Shown in pieces: positions 10,274 through 21,637 of a DNA stretch of 64,000 nt (positions are counted from its first letter, which is position 1; each line of letters starts with the position of its first letter). Under the pieces are notes generated by a model. That model worked only from the letters and a program-made list of their open reading frames with translations, had not been told where the DNA came from and made no database searches. The stretch is taken from positions 147,980,096 to 148,044,095 of the forward strand of contig CM065802.1 in assembly GCA_033398695.1 (NCBI GenBank), given 5' to 3'. Both the position numbers and the translations under genes were made by a program. Source of the stretch: Orobanche coerulescens (lineage: Eukaryota > Streptophyta > Magnoliopsida > Lamiales > Orobanchaceae).

Positions 10274-10936
10274 TAGCGCATGCTACAGGATGCATTGTAG
10301 CGCACGCTATCGAGGGTCCTAAGCAGACAGGCAAGTCACCTGCAGTCAAGTTGGAATCCTACCTGATGGATAGCGCACGCAAAGTCTATAATATCAGCGC
10401 ACGCTAAGATGCCAAACTTAGCGCACGCTAACATCTCTCTAGCGCACGCTATCGTGTCCCACTTAAACAAGGCAGAGAGGACAGTAAGGTCTGGACAAAA
10501 AAGGGGAATCATTTGCGCACGCTACGGAAGAATATTTACGCACGCTATTCATAAGTATTTGCGCACGCTACAAAACACTTGTTAGCGCACGCTAAGCGTT
10601 CGAATTCCTACCATTGAACATTTTATCCGTTGGAACGCAGAGGTCAAAAATGAAATCTGGAAAGCTAATATTAAATAATACTAGCGCACGCTAAGTATAA
10701 TTACTGGCGCACGGTAAGTACAATTTTATCCGTTGGAAAAAAGATTCTGGGGAGACAAACCGACAAGATTCAAAGTCAAAAGTGAAGACCTGTTGACCAA
10801 CGTTAATGACGCTACGAGAGACTGTCTAGCGCACGCTAGACATGTATTTTGCCGTTGGTACAGTTTACTGACCGTTCAGATTAGCCAAGTCAAAGCGCCG
10901 ATAATGCACGCTATGAAGAATTATTAGCGCACGCTA
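10274..10936 (+). repeat. TAGCG-CA-CGCTA palindrome array in copia LTR K
   Basis: Sixteen units occur in even-numbered groups: 10274/10298; 10371/10395/10419/10440; 10513/10536/10559/10583; 10682/10705; 10803/10827; 10902/10925. Pitch is 21-24 bp. All intact units read TAGCGCACGCTA in the sense direction, the same orientation as in gypsy elements L and A. Some have lost a CpG or the first base (TTGCGCACGCTA, TAATGCACGCTA). Confidence 0.9.
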
Positions 10937-10974
10937 ATAATACGTTTTTCATCATATGAAGAAGGACTAGACAC

Positions 10975-10982
10975 TATAAATA
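10975..10982 (+). promoter_or_regulatory. TATA box of copia LTR K
   Basis: TATAAATA lies 38 bp after the last palindrome unit. The equivalent gap in copia element I is 40 bp. Confidence 0.75.
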
Positions 10983-11370
10983 TACATATCACTTGGGTAT
11001 CTCAATACACAACTTCAAGCATTCAAGTATTCAAGCAATTAAGCATTTAAAGCATTCTTGATCTCAGATTACTACTGATTATTGCATTCTAAGTTGTGAG
11101 AAGAAAAGATACAAGAGTGATACATATTGTAATATTTCTTATACTTTATATTCTTTTCATTGGTTGAGTGTTGCATCACTCATACACGAGCGTAAGAGAA
11201 ACGAATTAACACAAGTACAACCACCTCGTAGGTCTAGTAGGGTATCTCATTACCTGAGAGGTATAATTTTATGCACTTGGAGGAACTGGGTTTCCACGAG
11301 GTTCCAGGTGATAAGCAAGAGACCGACCCGCGACTAATGACCTAGCAATGGTGGATGTAGACTCCATGAA

Positions 11371-12456
11371 ATAGACTGTAGCAGTCTTCATGTAGTTGGG
11401 ACCTTCGTTTTGACGAGGCAGTCAAAGAGTTTGACTTCATGCAAAATAAAGAGGAACCTTGTGTATACAAGAGGGTTAGTGGGAGCAAGATCGCATTCTT
11501 AGTACCATATGAAGATGAGATTCTACTAATAGGAAATAATGTGGGAATGCTCAGTTCTATGAAATATTGGCTTTCGAGTAATTTCTCCATGAAATACTTG
11601 GGAGAAGAAACCTATATTCTTGGGATTCGACTCTACTGGGATAGATCGAAGAGAATGATAAGTTTTTTCCAAGCCCTCTATATAGGTTAGATCTTAAAGA
11701 GGGTTCCTTCCGATGCAACATGGAATAAAACTCACCTTGAAGATGAGTCCTCATAGTGAGGAACAATGAAAGGAAATGAGTTATATACCATATGATTCGG
11801 TAGTGGGTAGCCTTACATATGCTTTACTGTGTACGAGACCTGACATTGCGTATGCTGGCAGCGTGATAAGTAGGTTTCGGGCTAACCCAGTTCGGGAACA
11901 TTAGACCGCCATAAAGAACGTACTCAAGTACTTTAGAAGTACTAAGAGATCTGATTCTTATATATGGTGGTGGAGAGCAGAATGTGATGGGATTCACTGT
12001 ATTGGACTTCCAAGGACAGAAAGACGATTCTATGTCTACTTCTGGCTACATTTACTCTTAGTGGAGGAGCAGTATCATGGCATTGTGCCAAGTATAGCGC
12101 GACTGCTAATTCCACCTGTTAGGTTGAGTATAAAGCGGCCTCGGAGGCCTCCAAAGGAAGAATTTAGAAGTTGCTGGGTAAACTTCACGTGACACCTTGT
12201 GTTGCGCTGCCAGAGTGGTAGCACAGGCCTAGGAGCCGAGGTTTCACAACAGTACCAAACATATTGAGAGAGAGTATCATCTCGTAAGAGCATTTGTTCG
12301 CAAAGAGATACATTGTGCTGCATAGAGTAGAGTCAGCCGACTAAGTCGCTGATCCACGGACCAAGCCACTTTCTCATATTAGCTTAGAGCGTCATCTGGA
12401 GAACATGGGTATTAGATACCATAGTGTGTGGCATTGAGTGCAAATGGGAGATTGTT
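11371..12456 (+). pseudogene. pol: Copia pol 3' end: reverse transcriptase and RNase H remnants ('J')
   Basis: The stretch is parallel to the C-terminal third of the pol of element C. It includes SWDLRFDEAVKEFDF, then KRVSGSKIAFLVPYEDEILLIGN, where the catalytic YVDD box has become YEDE, then SYILGI-like and RNase H segments with many stops and shifts. Its last codons GGAGAT lead into the LTR TGTTGG, as in element C. The reverse transcriptase cannot be active because both the box and the frame are lost. The 5' part of the element is missing at the junction with LTR K. Confidence 0.82.
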
Positions 12457-14143
12457 GGGAGTATGCCCTCGAATGCTACTCAGAGGATGATTGAGTGAGG
12501 GCATTGAACTTGTAATTATGTAAATCACTAATATAAGGCAATGGATGTTTCATTATTTACTGGTATTTACTGGCATTCCTAACTCCTAAATATACATATA
12601 GAAACTAGTCCGTGTATTTGAGAGCAAGACGTTCCACTCCTTATTGGATAAGGGGGTCGGCACTGGAAAGGTTTATAGCTCAAATACTTAATCGTTCGCA
12701 AGTCGATGAAACTTGACTGGGCGTTAAGTTTATGTGAAGACCTGTATGACGTGTTCTTTGACATGGAGAGTGCCTGTCGAATGCTAATGGTTAGTGGGAG
12801 CACACGTTATAGGTATGCTAATTGGATTAGTATACTCGAACCGACTCACCCTCGATTCGTCACACGGATTTCACTCCGGGACAGTCAATGACAGAATCGA
12901 AAGGTTGTGATAGGTATTCGTGAACCTTCGACTTGAGGATTTAGTAGGGATGTACTTGTGACGTCAAGATTTTCATTAGAGTAGTTCGACCCTATAAACC
13001 GGAAGGCGGGGGTCAACCTCGACGTTCATCTTGACGGGCAAGTAGCAGGTCCTACTGAATACCAAGATAGAATTCTTTCTCCCATTAGTGAGTGGGTTAT
13101 ATGTCCTATGCGGTTATTGGCAGATGGGATCATAAGTCTTTGGCCAAAGCATTGGAGATAGTTGTATTGGATACATGAGAGTTCGATGATCTCAATTTGC
13201 AATAATGCATGCGTAGCGTCAAGTACAGATAGGGTTTGACTGACCGTGACCCTATAACTTGATCGGGAAATTTGAAAGAAGGGTTTATACGTTTACTGGT
13301 ATTCATGACAGAATGGTTCTTGAATGATCCCAATCATTCGTTCTCAGTTGGGGTACAGTGTAGGCCGCCAGGCTGGCTAGGTGGTGCTACTACTCTTTGG
13401 TTCCTCCCATTGCTGACTAAGACGAACCTACCGAGTCGCACAATAGAATTGACGACGGAATGAAACGAGCTTATTATCTCATTATAAATATTAGATATTG
13501 GATATCTAATTTATTGGACATTGGATGTCTAATTAAATTTGGGACATTGGATGTCTAAATTAATTTATTGGATAAATTAATTTACGGCCTAATGAATTAA
13601 ATAAATTACTAGGTGATTAATTTAATTTATAGATATAATTATTTCTTGAAGAAATTAATTATATTGTATTTGATATGATTAATTAATTGGATTAATTAAT
13701 TGATATAAATACATCGAAACGGAATTAGAGTTAATCTTTTTGGACTCGCGGGAGTCCGAAACGAACCGAACTCGTTCGATTCCTTCTAGATGGTCGCCCC
13801 CTTACCTACCTCCTCCCTTGGTCATGGTCTTCATCTTAATAGGTGTAAGACTTAAGGCTAGTGGGGGAACAATATCCTTGAGATATCTAAAGGTAGGTGA
13901 ATAAGTCTTGAGATGAAATGAATAAGAAAAGGAGTGAAGACAAAAACTCTTACCTTACCACTTGGTGGCTCACGTTTTTGAGAGAAAAAGAGAGAGAGAA
14001 AACTTCTCTAAGTCTTCTTCTTCTTCTTCATTAGTTCTTGATTATTCTTGGAGAAAAATCAAAAGGATCAATATAGAGAGATCAAAGATTATATACTTAG
14101 AGTGTTATAATCTTGATAAACAAGCTTCTACAACCTTGTTCTA
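12453..14143 (+). repeat. 3' LTR of copia element J, right end lost in the gap
   Basis: The LTR starts TGTTGGGAGTATGCCC right after the purine tract CAAATGGGAGAT. It is closely similar to the minus-strand LTR of element D (about 48450-50089) through the AT-rich ATTAATTGGATTAATTAATT block, the CGCGGGAGTCC motif and the GAGTGTTATAAT end region. It has none of the CGNNCG palindromes. Short open frames inside are chance. The last readable bases precede the N run. Confidence 0.85.
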
Positions 14144-14643
14144 NNNNNNNNNNNNNNNNNNNNNNNNNNNNNNNNNNNNNNNNNNNNNNNNNNNNNNNNN
14201 NNNNNNNNNNNNNNNNNNNNNNNNNNNNNNNNNNNNNNNNNNNNNNNNNNNNNNNNNNNNNNNNNNNNNNNNNNNNNNNNNNNNNNNNNNNNNNNNNNNN
14301 NNNNNNNNNNNNNNNNNNNNNNNNNNNNNNNNNNNNNNNNNNNNNNNNNNNNNNNNNNNNNNNNNNNNNNNNNNNNNNNNNNNNNNNNNNNNNNNNNNNN
14401 NNNNNNNNNNNNNNNNNNNNNNNNNNNNNNNNNNNNNNNNNNNNNNNNNNNNNNNNNNNNNNNNNNNNNNNNNNNNNNNNNNNNNNNNNNNNNNNNNNNN
14501 NNNNNNNNNNNNNNNNNNNNNNNNNNNNNNNNNNNNNNNNNNNNNNNNNNNNNNNNNNNNNNNNNNNNNNNNNNNNNNNNNNNNNNNNNNNNNNNNNNNN
14601 NNNNNNNNNNNNNNNNNNNNNNNNNNNNNNNNNNNNNNNNNNN
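14144..14643. other. Assembly gap (500 N)
   Basis: Exactly 500 N, a size commonly used for gaps of unknown length. By comparison with the 5' LTR of element A, about 1.58 kb of A's 3' LTR, A's left target duplication and the end of the J LTR should lie here. The true length is probably larger than 500 bp. Confidence 0.95.
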
Positions 14644-15483
14644 GTCCATACACTAAAAAGGTTCAAAGGATTATACGATGAATAAGTACCGAAACGTCGA
14701 AAATATCCTTCTAACACATGATGTTCGACTACATACGTATTTAACTGACTAGATAGTCCCAAATCCTGATCAAAACGTCCTTCATAATAGTACTTAATAT
14801 TGGTGAAGAATCACCTACCTCAAAGTAGTGAAGAACAAGGAGGAACTCTAAGCAATCCAACGCCGAAGGCTTGAACACCAATCTCCAATGATCTACAATC
14901 TTCGACTCAAGCTAGGATGCTGATATGAAGGGTTTAGGATGAAGAGAGTGACTCTCTAAGTCCAATGATTCGGATGTGGGAAGTGAAAAGACTGAAAATA
15001 CGAAAAAGGATGTTGTCCTATTTATAGAAAGTGGTTATTAGCGCGCGCTAGCCCATATTCATAGCGTGCGCTAACGGCTTGCTGACTTCACTGTACTCAG
15101 CATTTAGCGTGCGCTATCCTTAAAGCAGTAGCGTGCGCTACCGTGTTGACTTGGCTTTTTCCCGAAACCCGTCCAGGTTCATCCCGACATAATCCAACCG
15201 AGATCCACAGCCGATCTCACCTACCACCCTGTCTCAATCATGCTGACTATGTGTAGCGCGCGCTAAGGTTCATACATAGTGTGCGCTACGGATCCTAATT
15301 AGCGTACGCTATACTTAGTCGATAGCGTGTGCTACATGCGCAGAATCACCATAACGATCACATTCATGAAATCATGCGCTCAACAACACCGGGTCATGAA
15401 ATACGGAGAATAATACTCAGATCAAATGCAACAATTACAATATCACAAGGTTCAATTACATATCAGAAATCTCGGGTATTACA
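14644..15483 (-). repeat. Partial 3' LTR of element A
   Basis: It matches 21966-22805 base for base apart from about 20 substitutions, many of them CpG to TpG or CpA in this copy. It holds the palindrome units 15039-15334 and a TATA box (TATTTATA at 15019-15026 on the plus strand). Confidence 0.9.
15039..15334 (-). repeat. TAGCG-NN-CGCTA array in the 3' LTR of A
   Basis: Eight units correspond one to one with the array at 22361-22656 in the 5' LTR. The first unit (15039-15050) is TAGCGCGCGCTA, 12 bp from the TATA box. One unit has decayed to TAGCGTGTGCTA (15323-15334). Confidence 0.88.
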
Positions 15484-15495
15484 TCCTTCCTCCCT
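15484..15495 (-). other. polypurine tract of element A
   Basis: The minus strand reads AGGGAGGAAGGA immediately before the 3' LTR start TGTAATACCC. Confidence 0.8.
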
Positions 15496-15518
15496 AAAAA
15501 GAAGTTTCATCCCGAAAC

Positions 15519-18500
15519 TTAAGATGGAAACAACTCTGGATATCTAGTCTTCATACTGTCCTTCGTTTCCCAAGTGGCCTCTTCAACTCCGTGTCGTGAC
15601 CATTGTACTTTAACCAAGTGTATTGGTTTATTCCTCAATTGTTTGATCCGACTTTCAAGTATCTTGATTGGTCTCTCTTCGAAGGTGCTGTCATTCACTA
15701 TCTCGATCTCATCGAACTCAATGATATGACTGGGATCCGGTACATACCTCCGCAGTTGGGATACGTGAAACACATTGTGAACGTGACTCAGCGATGGCGG
15801 TAAGGCCAACCTGTATGCTAAATCCCCAACTCTCTCGAGGATCTCGAATGGTCCGATATATCTCGGACTTAGCTTGCCTTTCCTCCCAAAATGGAAAATC
15901 CCTCGTGTGGGAGACACTTTCAATAGTACATGATTACCAACGTCGAACTCTAGAGGGCGACGACGTACGTCTGCATAAGACTTCTGTCGACTCTGGGCAG
16001 TCAACAGTCTTTCCCGAATCAAAGCTATCTTCTCTTGAGTCTGAATTATCAATTCCGGTTCTGTCCCGATCAAATCTGAAGAATCATCCCAACACAGGGG
16101 TGATCGGCATCTTCTCCCGTACAAAGCTTAAAATGGTGCCATCTTAATTGAAGCATGCCAACTATTATTGTAAGTGAATTCAACTAAGGGCAAATGAACT
16201 TCCCAATCAGTTGACCAATCCAAAGCACAGGCTCTAAGCATGTCTTCTACAGTCTGAATAGTCCTTTCGGATTGACCGTCCGTTTGGGGATGATAAGCCG
16301 TGCTAAAGTTAAGCTCAGTCCCCAAAGCCCTGTGAACTGCTTTCCAGAAGTGCGACACGAAACGACCATCTCGATCCGAAATAATGGTCTTCGGCGTCCC
16401 ATGCAATATGACTATCTCCGCAATAAATACTCGCGCCAATCTCTCGGGTCCCCATGTATCTTTAATCCCTAGGAAATGAGCCGACTTGGTTAGTCGATCA
16501 ACTACAACCCAAATCATGTTCATTCCCGTTCTAGTCCTTGGCATACTGGTGATGAAATCCATCGAAATGTCTTCCCACTTCCATTCAGGGATCGGAAGCG
16601 GCTTTAACATCCCGGCAGGTCGCTGATGTTCAATCTTAACCTGCTGACAAGTCAAACACTTTGAAATGTATTCTGCTACGTCCTTCATATTCCCCCACCA
16701 GAAGTTTTGTTTTAGATCCTTATACATCTTACTACTGCCCGGGTGAATAGAATAAGGCGCGCTATGAGCTTCCTTCAGAATTGTCCGTCTCAAATCATCA
16801 GCATCGGGAACGCAAAGTCGACTCTGAAATCTCAGAACTCCATCATCTTGTATCACGAATCCTGGGGCCTTTCCTTTCTTTACTTCTTCACATAACCGAA
16901 GGATCAGAGAATCGTTCAACTGCTTAGATTTGATCTCCTCGACTAGTGATGAAGTCAGTTCCATCACATATAGTTGCCCTTGGATTCCTGGTGCCCATAC
17001 TTCAATCCCTTCGCGGATCAGTTCTTGTTGAATGCTGGTTTGGGAGGTAAGTGCTTCCAACACTCGAAGAGAAACAGGTTTACGGCTCAATGCATCGGCT
17101 ACTACATTTGCTTTACCCGGATGATAGAGAATTTCCAAGTCCTAATCCTTGATCAATTCCAGCCACCTTCTCTGCCTCATGTTTAATTCTTTCTGACTGA
17201 AAATGTACTTGAGGCTCTTATGATCTGTAAAAATCTGACAATGAGTGCCGTACAAATAATGTCGCCAAATTTTCAAGGCAAAGACCACAGCTAGTAGCTC
17301 CAGATCATGAGTCGGGTAATTAACCTCGTATGGTTTCAACTTCCGAGAAGCATATGCAATCACCTTATCCTTTTGCATCAACACACATCCCAGACCCTGA
17401 TTTGAAGCGTCGCTGTATAGCATGAATCCATCAGTTCCATCTGGTAATGCTAATATAGGTGCTGTCGTCAGTCTCCTCTTAAGTTCGTCAAAACCAGCCT
17501 GGCACTTCTCATCCCACGTGAACTTTTGAGTCTTCTGTAATAGCTGAGTGAGCGGATGAGCAATTTTGGAAAATCCCTCTACGAAACGTCGATAATATCC
17601 AGTGAGTCCCAAGAAACTCCGGACTTCTTTCACGTTATTAGGAGCTTCCCAGTCCAAGATTGCTTCGACTTTCCTCGGGTCCACCTGAACTCCGTCAGCT
17701 GATATCACATGTCCAAGGAAAGTTACTCCCCTAAGCCAGAACTCGCATTTGGAAAGCTTAGCATATAACTTTTTCTTCCTCAAGGTGCTTAAAACCACAC
17801 GCAAATGCTCGGCATGCTACTCTGTGTCTTTCGAATATATCAAGATGTCATCGATGAAAACGACCACAAATTTATCCAAGTATTCTAAGAATACCCAATT
17901 CATCAATTGCATGAATACCGCAGGAGCATTGGTAAGTCCAAATGGCATCACTACAAATTCATAATGCCCGTACCGGGATCTGAAAGCAGACTTCGGTATA
18001 TCCGATTCCTTAATTCTCAACTGATGGTATCCTAATCGCAAGTCAATCTTCGAGAATACCCTTGCCCCTTGCATTTGATCAAATAAGTCGTCGATCCGAG
18101 GTATAGGATACTTATTCTTGATCGTCACTTTGTTGAGCTCCCTGTAATCAATACATAATCGGAGGGATCCGTCTTTCTTCCAGACAAAGAGAACGGGCGC
18201 TCCCCAAGGAGAAACGCTAGGTTGAATATAACCTTTCTGTAATAATTCCTCCAGTTGCTTCTTTAGTTCATACATCTCGGTTGGCGCCATGCGGTATGGT
18301 GCTCTGGAAATAGGAGCAGCTCCAGGCTCTAAGTCGATAGTGAACTCCACTTCTCTTTGTGGAGGTAACCCAGGTAGTTCATCAGGAAATACATCTGAGA
18401 ATTCATTCACAACTGGAATAGATGAGGGCTCTACTCCTTCCTCTTTCCTCATGGCATAGCACCAAAGTCCATGACATCCCTGCTTCAGTAATTTCATGGC

Positions 18501-19013
18501 TTTCATTGCTTTGATCAATTTTCCCGAGCTTCCCGGTCTCCATCCTCGGAATAAGTGTTCAGATCCGTCATCAGCAATGATAGAAATGACTCTCTGCCGG
18601 TAATTCAGAATAGCTCCATAACGGTTGAGCCAATCGTCTCCGAGAATTAAGTCGTCACCATGTATGTCAACTACAATAAGATTTGAGCGCCAATCTCTCC
18701 CTCCTATAGATACTGGAAACTCTCTAGCTTCTAGGGTTCCCATAATTTTCTCTCCGCTCGGTAATCCCACAACATAAGGTTCACAATCATACAAGCACGA
18801 GATTTTCAAACGATTAACACAGTTCAAAGATATAAAAGAATGTGTAGCTCCTGAATCGAATAAGACATTAACTGGTTGCAAAAGGATCTGAATCGTACCT
18901 GATGCAACAGTTGTGTTCTGATCGTCTGACTTCTTTATCTCGTAAATACGCGGAGGAACGGACCCATCGCTGCATGCCTCTCTTTTCCCAACATTCTGCT
19001 GCTGGAAACCGCT
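15519..19013 (-). pseudogene. pol: Chromovirus pol of element A: protease, RT, RNase H, integrase, chromo-like C terminus
   Basis: Read on the minus strand in the gag frame. Protease: [11 protein letters not shown] near 18855, active site intact. [29 protein letters not shown] and the catalytic [10 protein letters not shown] near 17850. RNase [15 protein letters not shown] near 17420. Integrase: [35 protein letters not shown], so the D-D-E residues remain. C terminus: VQWSRHGVEEATWETKDS...YPELF, a degenerate chromodomain as in Del/Tekay elements. In-frame stops at 17817-17819, 17142-17144 and 16128-16130 break it; the last replaces the Glu of MAPYEALYG. These are single substitutions, so the copy died recently. 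Confidence 0.92.
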
Positions 19014-20147
19014 TTACTGCGTCTGGTTTACACTAGTGTCCTTAAGAACCTGTACAGGAGTGCGAGTACCAAAAGATCGAGTCGCATTTCCACAAAATGT
19101 TGCTCGATGCCCTTCCTGTCCACACTCGAAACAGGTCACAGCAGGCGTGAAACAGTCACGTCGAACATGCCCCGCTTTGCCACAGTTATAACATTTCTTC
19201 CCTGCGTCTGAAACAGTTGGTGCTGTCCGGAAGTTCTTTCCACCTCGAGAATGATGTGGAGGCCTCCTGGATGAATGAAAAGAGGACTGGCCCCTACGAG
19301 GCCCACTACTCTTATTATCCGTGAAGTTGCCAGACACCTTCTGTTTCTTTGCTTCCGTTGACTTTTCTACTGTCGCCTCTTTCATATCATAGGCCAGTGC
19401 TTTGTCCTGATACTGTCGCAAGGTGGTACATTCAAATCCGGACATATACTGCTGAATTTCCAGCTTCATTCGCATGTCAAAATGAAAAATCCTCTCTGCC
19501 TCGGTCCTGACCAAGTGGCGCACATAAGTCAACTGGTGATTAAAAGTCTTAATCACGTCATCACGTATGCTTCAATTTTGTGGTGAGAAAAACTCCCGGA
19601 CTCAGGCCTCTCTAATTGGGCGAGGACAATACTGCACTTCCATCATTAATTTGAACTCCGTCCAGTCGACATTATGCTCCTCAGGTCGAATGGCCTCCCA
19701 CCAGTCGAAAGCCTCCCCCGTCAGAAGATACTGGGCGACCAGAACCTTTCTGTCGTTGGGACAGTTAATCCCCGCAAAAATCTTCTCTAACTCTTTCAGC
19801 CAGTGATCCCAAGAAAGCGTCTCAGCAGAACCGTCAAATTTCAGAGGGTGCAATTTGACCACCTCAGTAAGCCATTTGTCTCCCCGATTATCCACGTTAT
19901 GCTGTTGTCCCATCGCCGTCTGCATGCGATCAACAACTTGAGCAAACTGGTTTATCTGAGCAACCACCTGCTGAAGCACTCCCGGCACATTAGGATCTGC
20001 ATTATTATTTGCTGATCCCTGCTGTCCTCCAGAATGGGAATCGGTTCGACTAGCATATATCTCTGGGGTAGACGCCGAATCCCCCTGTCTCATATTTCCA
20101 CGTCCGCGTCCACGACCACGTCTGCGTCCACGACCTCCTCTCAACAT
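19014..20147 (-). pseudogene. gag: gag of element A with two CCHC zinc knuckles
   Basis: The start is the ATG at 20147 (MLRGGRGRRRGRG), an Arg-Gly-rich leader typical of this family, about 240 bp after the LTR. The capsid motifs FDGSAETLSWDHWLKELEK and RPEEHNVDWTEFKLM follow. Two zinc knuckles, CYNCGKAGHVRRDC and CFECGQEGHRATFC, sit near 19190 and 19130. TGA stops at 19602-19604 and 19572-19574 split the capsid, and a TAA at 19014-19016 separates gag from pol; pol continues in the same frame. A 67-codon longer frame begins at 20204 but lacks family support. Confidence 0.88.
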
Positions 20148-20370
20148 ACTGTAAACACAAATACTCAATATCCAGGGCAAACTTTCTAAAAGAAAGTCCA
20201 TCAATGTTCACAAAACATGAATTAAATAAAACGGTAGTATTTGAGATTAAGAAACTTACAACCACGGTCCACACGACGATGCTGGCTCAGCAGTGATGTT
20301 ACAAACGATCAATAATCAAATAACGTAAACAGACCCAACTAACCCGACTGCCAAGATATCCATGAATCTT

Positions 20371-20383
20371 AGCTCCGATACCA
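20371..20383 (-). other. primer-binding site of element A
   Basis: The minus strand reads TGGTATCGGAGCT, close to the tRNA-Met complement TGGTATCAGAGC used by most plant LTR elements, five bases after the LTR end. Confidence 0.85.
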
Positions 20384-20873
20384 TATTCTGTAACACCCCG
20401 AGATATTCGGAATAATTACAGCGTCGTAAACCCTTTAAGTAAGGATTTACAAGGCTAAATAAAAGAAATGCGAATATAATTCAACCTTACAACTGAAGTT
20501 CAAAATACAAAACTGGTTCAACTGATCCAAAGAGTTAACTTATACAACCATATCGAAAATGACATTATTAAAACACACGTACTCGAGTACTAAAGTGAAC
20601 CAAGAAGACAAATCACAATAACAATAAACATCAACCACATCACTGAGCTATTTCATCATCCTGTCGGTACTATGGTTGCTTCCCCACTCCGCGGCTACCT
20701 GAACATTAAAACAATGTCCACCCCCGAAGGGGTTATCAAAACAATACTAGTACAAGTATCATAATACATAAATCATCAGTGCATCATAAAACATGCAAAA
20801 ATGGACTTCCGTCATCGGAATCCAACAATGTGAATCCTCACGATTCCATCCACACAATACAGGGTAATCCAGC

Positions 20874-21041
20874 GATCCAGCGCCCTTGGTATAGATCCCC
20901 ATGATGATCCCGTCGGACCAACGCATGGTGGAAAACCCGTCCAGTGATCCAGCGCCCTCAGCATAGATCCCCATGATGATCCCATCGGACCAACGCATGG
21001 TGGACATTCGATCCAGTGCCCTCAGCATAGATCCTCATGAC
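20874..21041 (-). repeat. Tandem repeat in the transcribed part of LTR A (64-72 bp period)
   Basis: Copies begin at 20874, 20946 and 21010 with GATCCAGYGCCCT; the third is partial. Each contains ATAGATCCCCATGATGATCC and CGGACCAACGCATGGTGG. LTRs B and H have repeats with different units at the comparable place. Confidence 0.88.
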
Positions 21042-21423
21042 CCCCCTCGGGGCATTTATACCATAAACCAATCCATTATGCATACATATATGCATTTCAA
21101 TATGTTCAACAATACAAATAGTTAACAACGAATACCATGAGAAATTAAAGAAATAAATCTCATATTTGACAACATGAACAAAACCATTTGCATGATCAAA
21201 GTTCCAATATAAATCAAACTCAACATATGATACTTGCCTCGAAAATGGCAAGAATGAAATACTCCAACAAATGACACGCGTTCGTATGTCACCGCCCCTC
21301 GATCGTCCCCTATGCAAGGCTCGGACCTAAGAAATAATAAAGAATTCCCCTCAAGTCGTACGAATATCTAACAATCTGGTTTTACGGCCACAAGCTCTAA
21401 AAATGAATTCTGCCTTAACTACT

Positions 21424-21637
21424 TAGTGCGCGCTATGGACTCTACGTAACGTGCGCTAAGCTTGCCTGTTAACGTACGCAAATGACCAAGTCTAGCGTAC
21501 GCTAGCTGTGTACTGACAGTCCTCTCTGATCAGCCGACCGTCCTGCCTGATGACATAACGTACGTTACGTACCAAACGTAGCGTACGTTACTCATTCCCG
21601 ATAGCGCACGTTAATATGCCTATCTTAGCGTGCGCTA
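21424..21637 (-). repeat. Second palindrome array in LTR A, downstream of the TATA box
   Basis: Two quartets: 21424, 21447, 21470, 21493 and 21556, 21579, 21602, 21626, all 23 bp apart except one 24. The units are mixed, including TAGCGTACGCTA, TAACGTACGTTA, TAGCGTACGTTA and TAACGTGCGCTA, and so bridge the CA-centred and TA-centred families. This is the only array seen here on the transcribed side of its TATA box. Confidence 0.85.

Larger units (their letters stand above)
10172..11345 (+). mobile_element. Copia-type LTR ('K'), solo or truncated
   Basis: The segment resembles the LTR of copia element I (62682-63719) in layout: an early GTATTTTGATGATGA block (I has GTGTTTTGATGATTA), a long palindrome array, TATAAATA, then a 5' leader with ATACACGAGCGTAAGAGAAA (I has ATACACGAGTGGTAAAAGAAA). 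I infer it is a related copia LTR. Both boundaries are approximate. No internal coding region follows; at about 11371 a different copia pol begins. Confidence 0.6.

Noticed and set aside
8772..10936. Regularly spaced repeats as a CRISPR array
   Set aside because: The repeats are 12 bp near-palindromes with 11-bp spacers, lie in LTR promoters of plant retrotransposons and have no cas genes. CRISPR repeats and spacers are longer.
13962..14762. Long open frames spanning the N run
   Set aside because: They consist almost wholly of N and carry no information.
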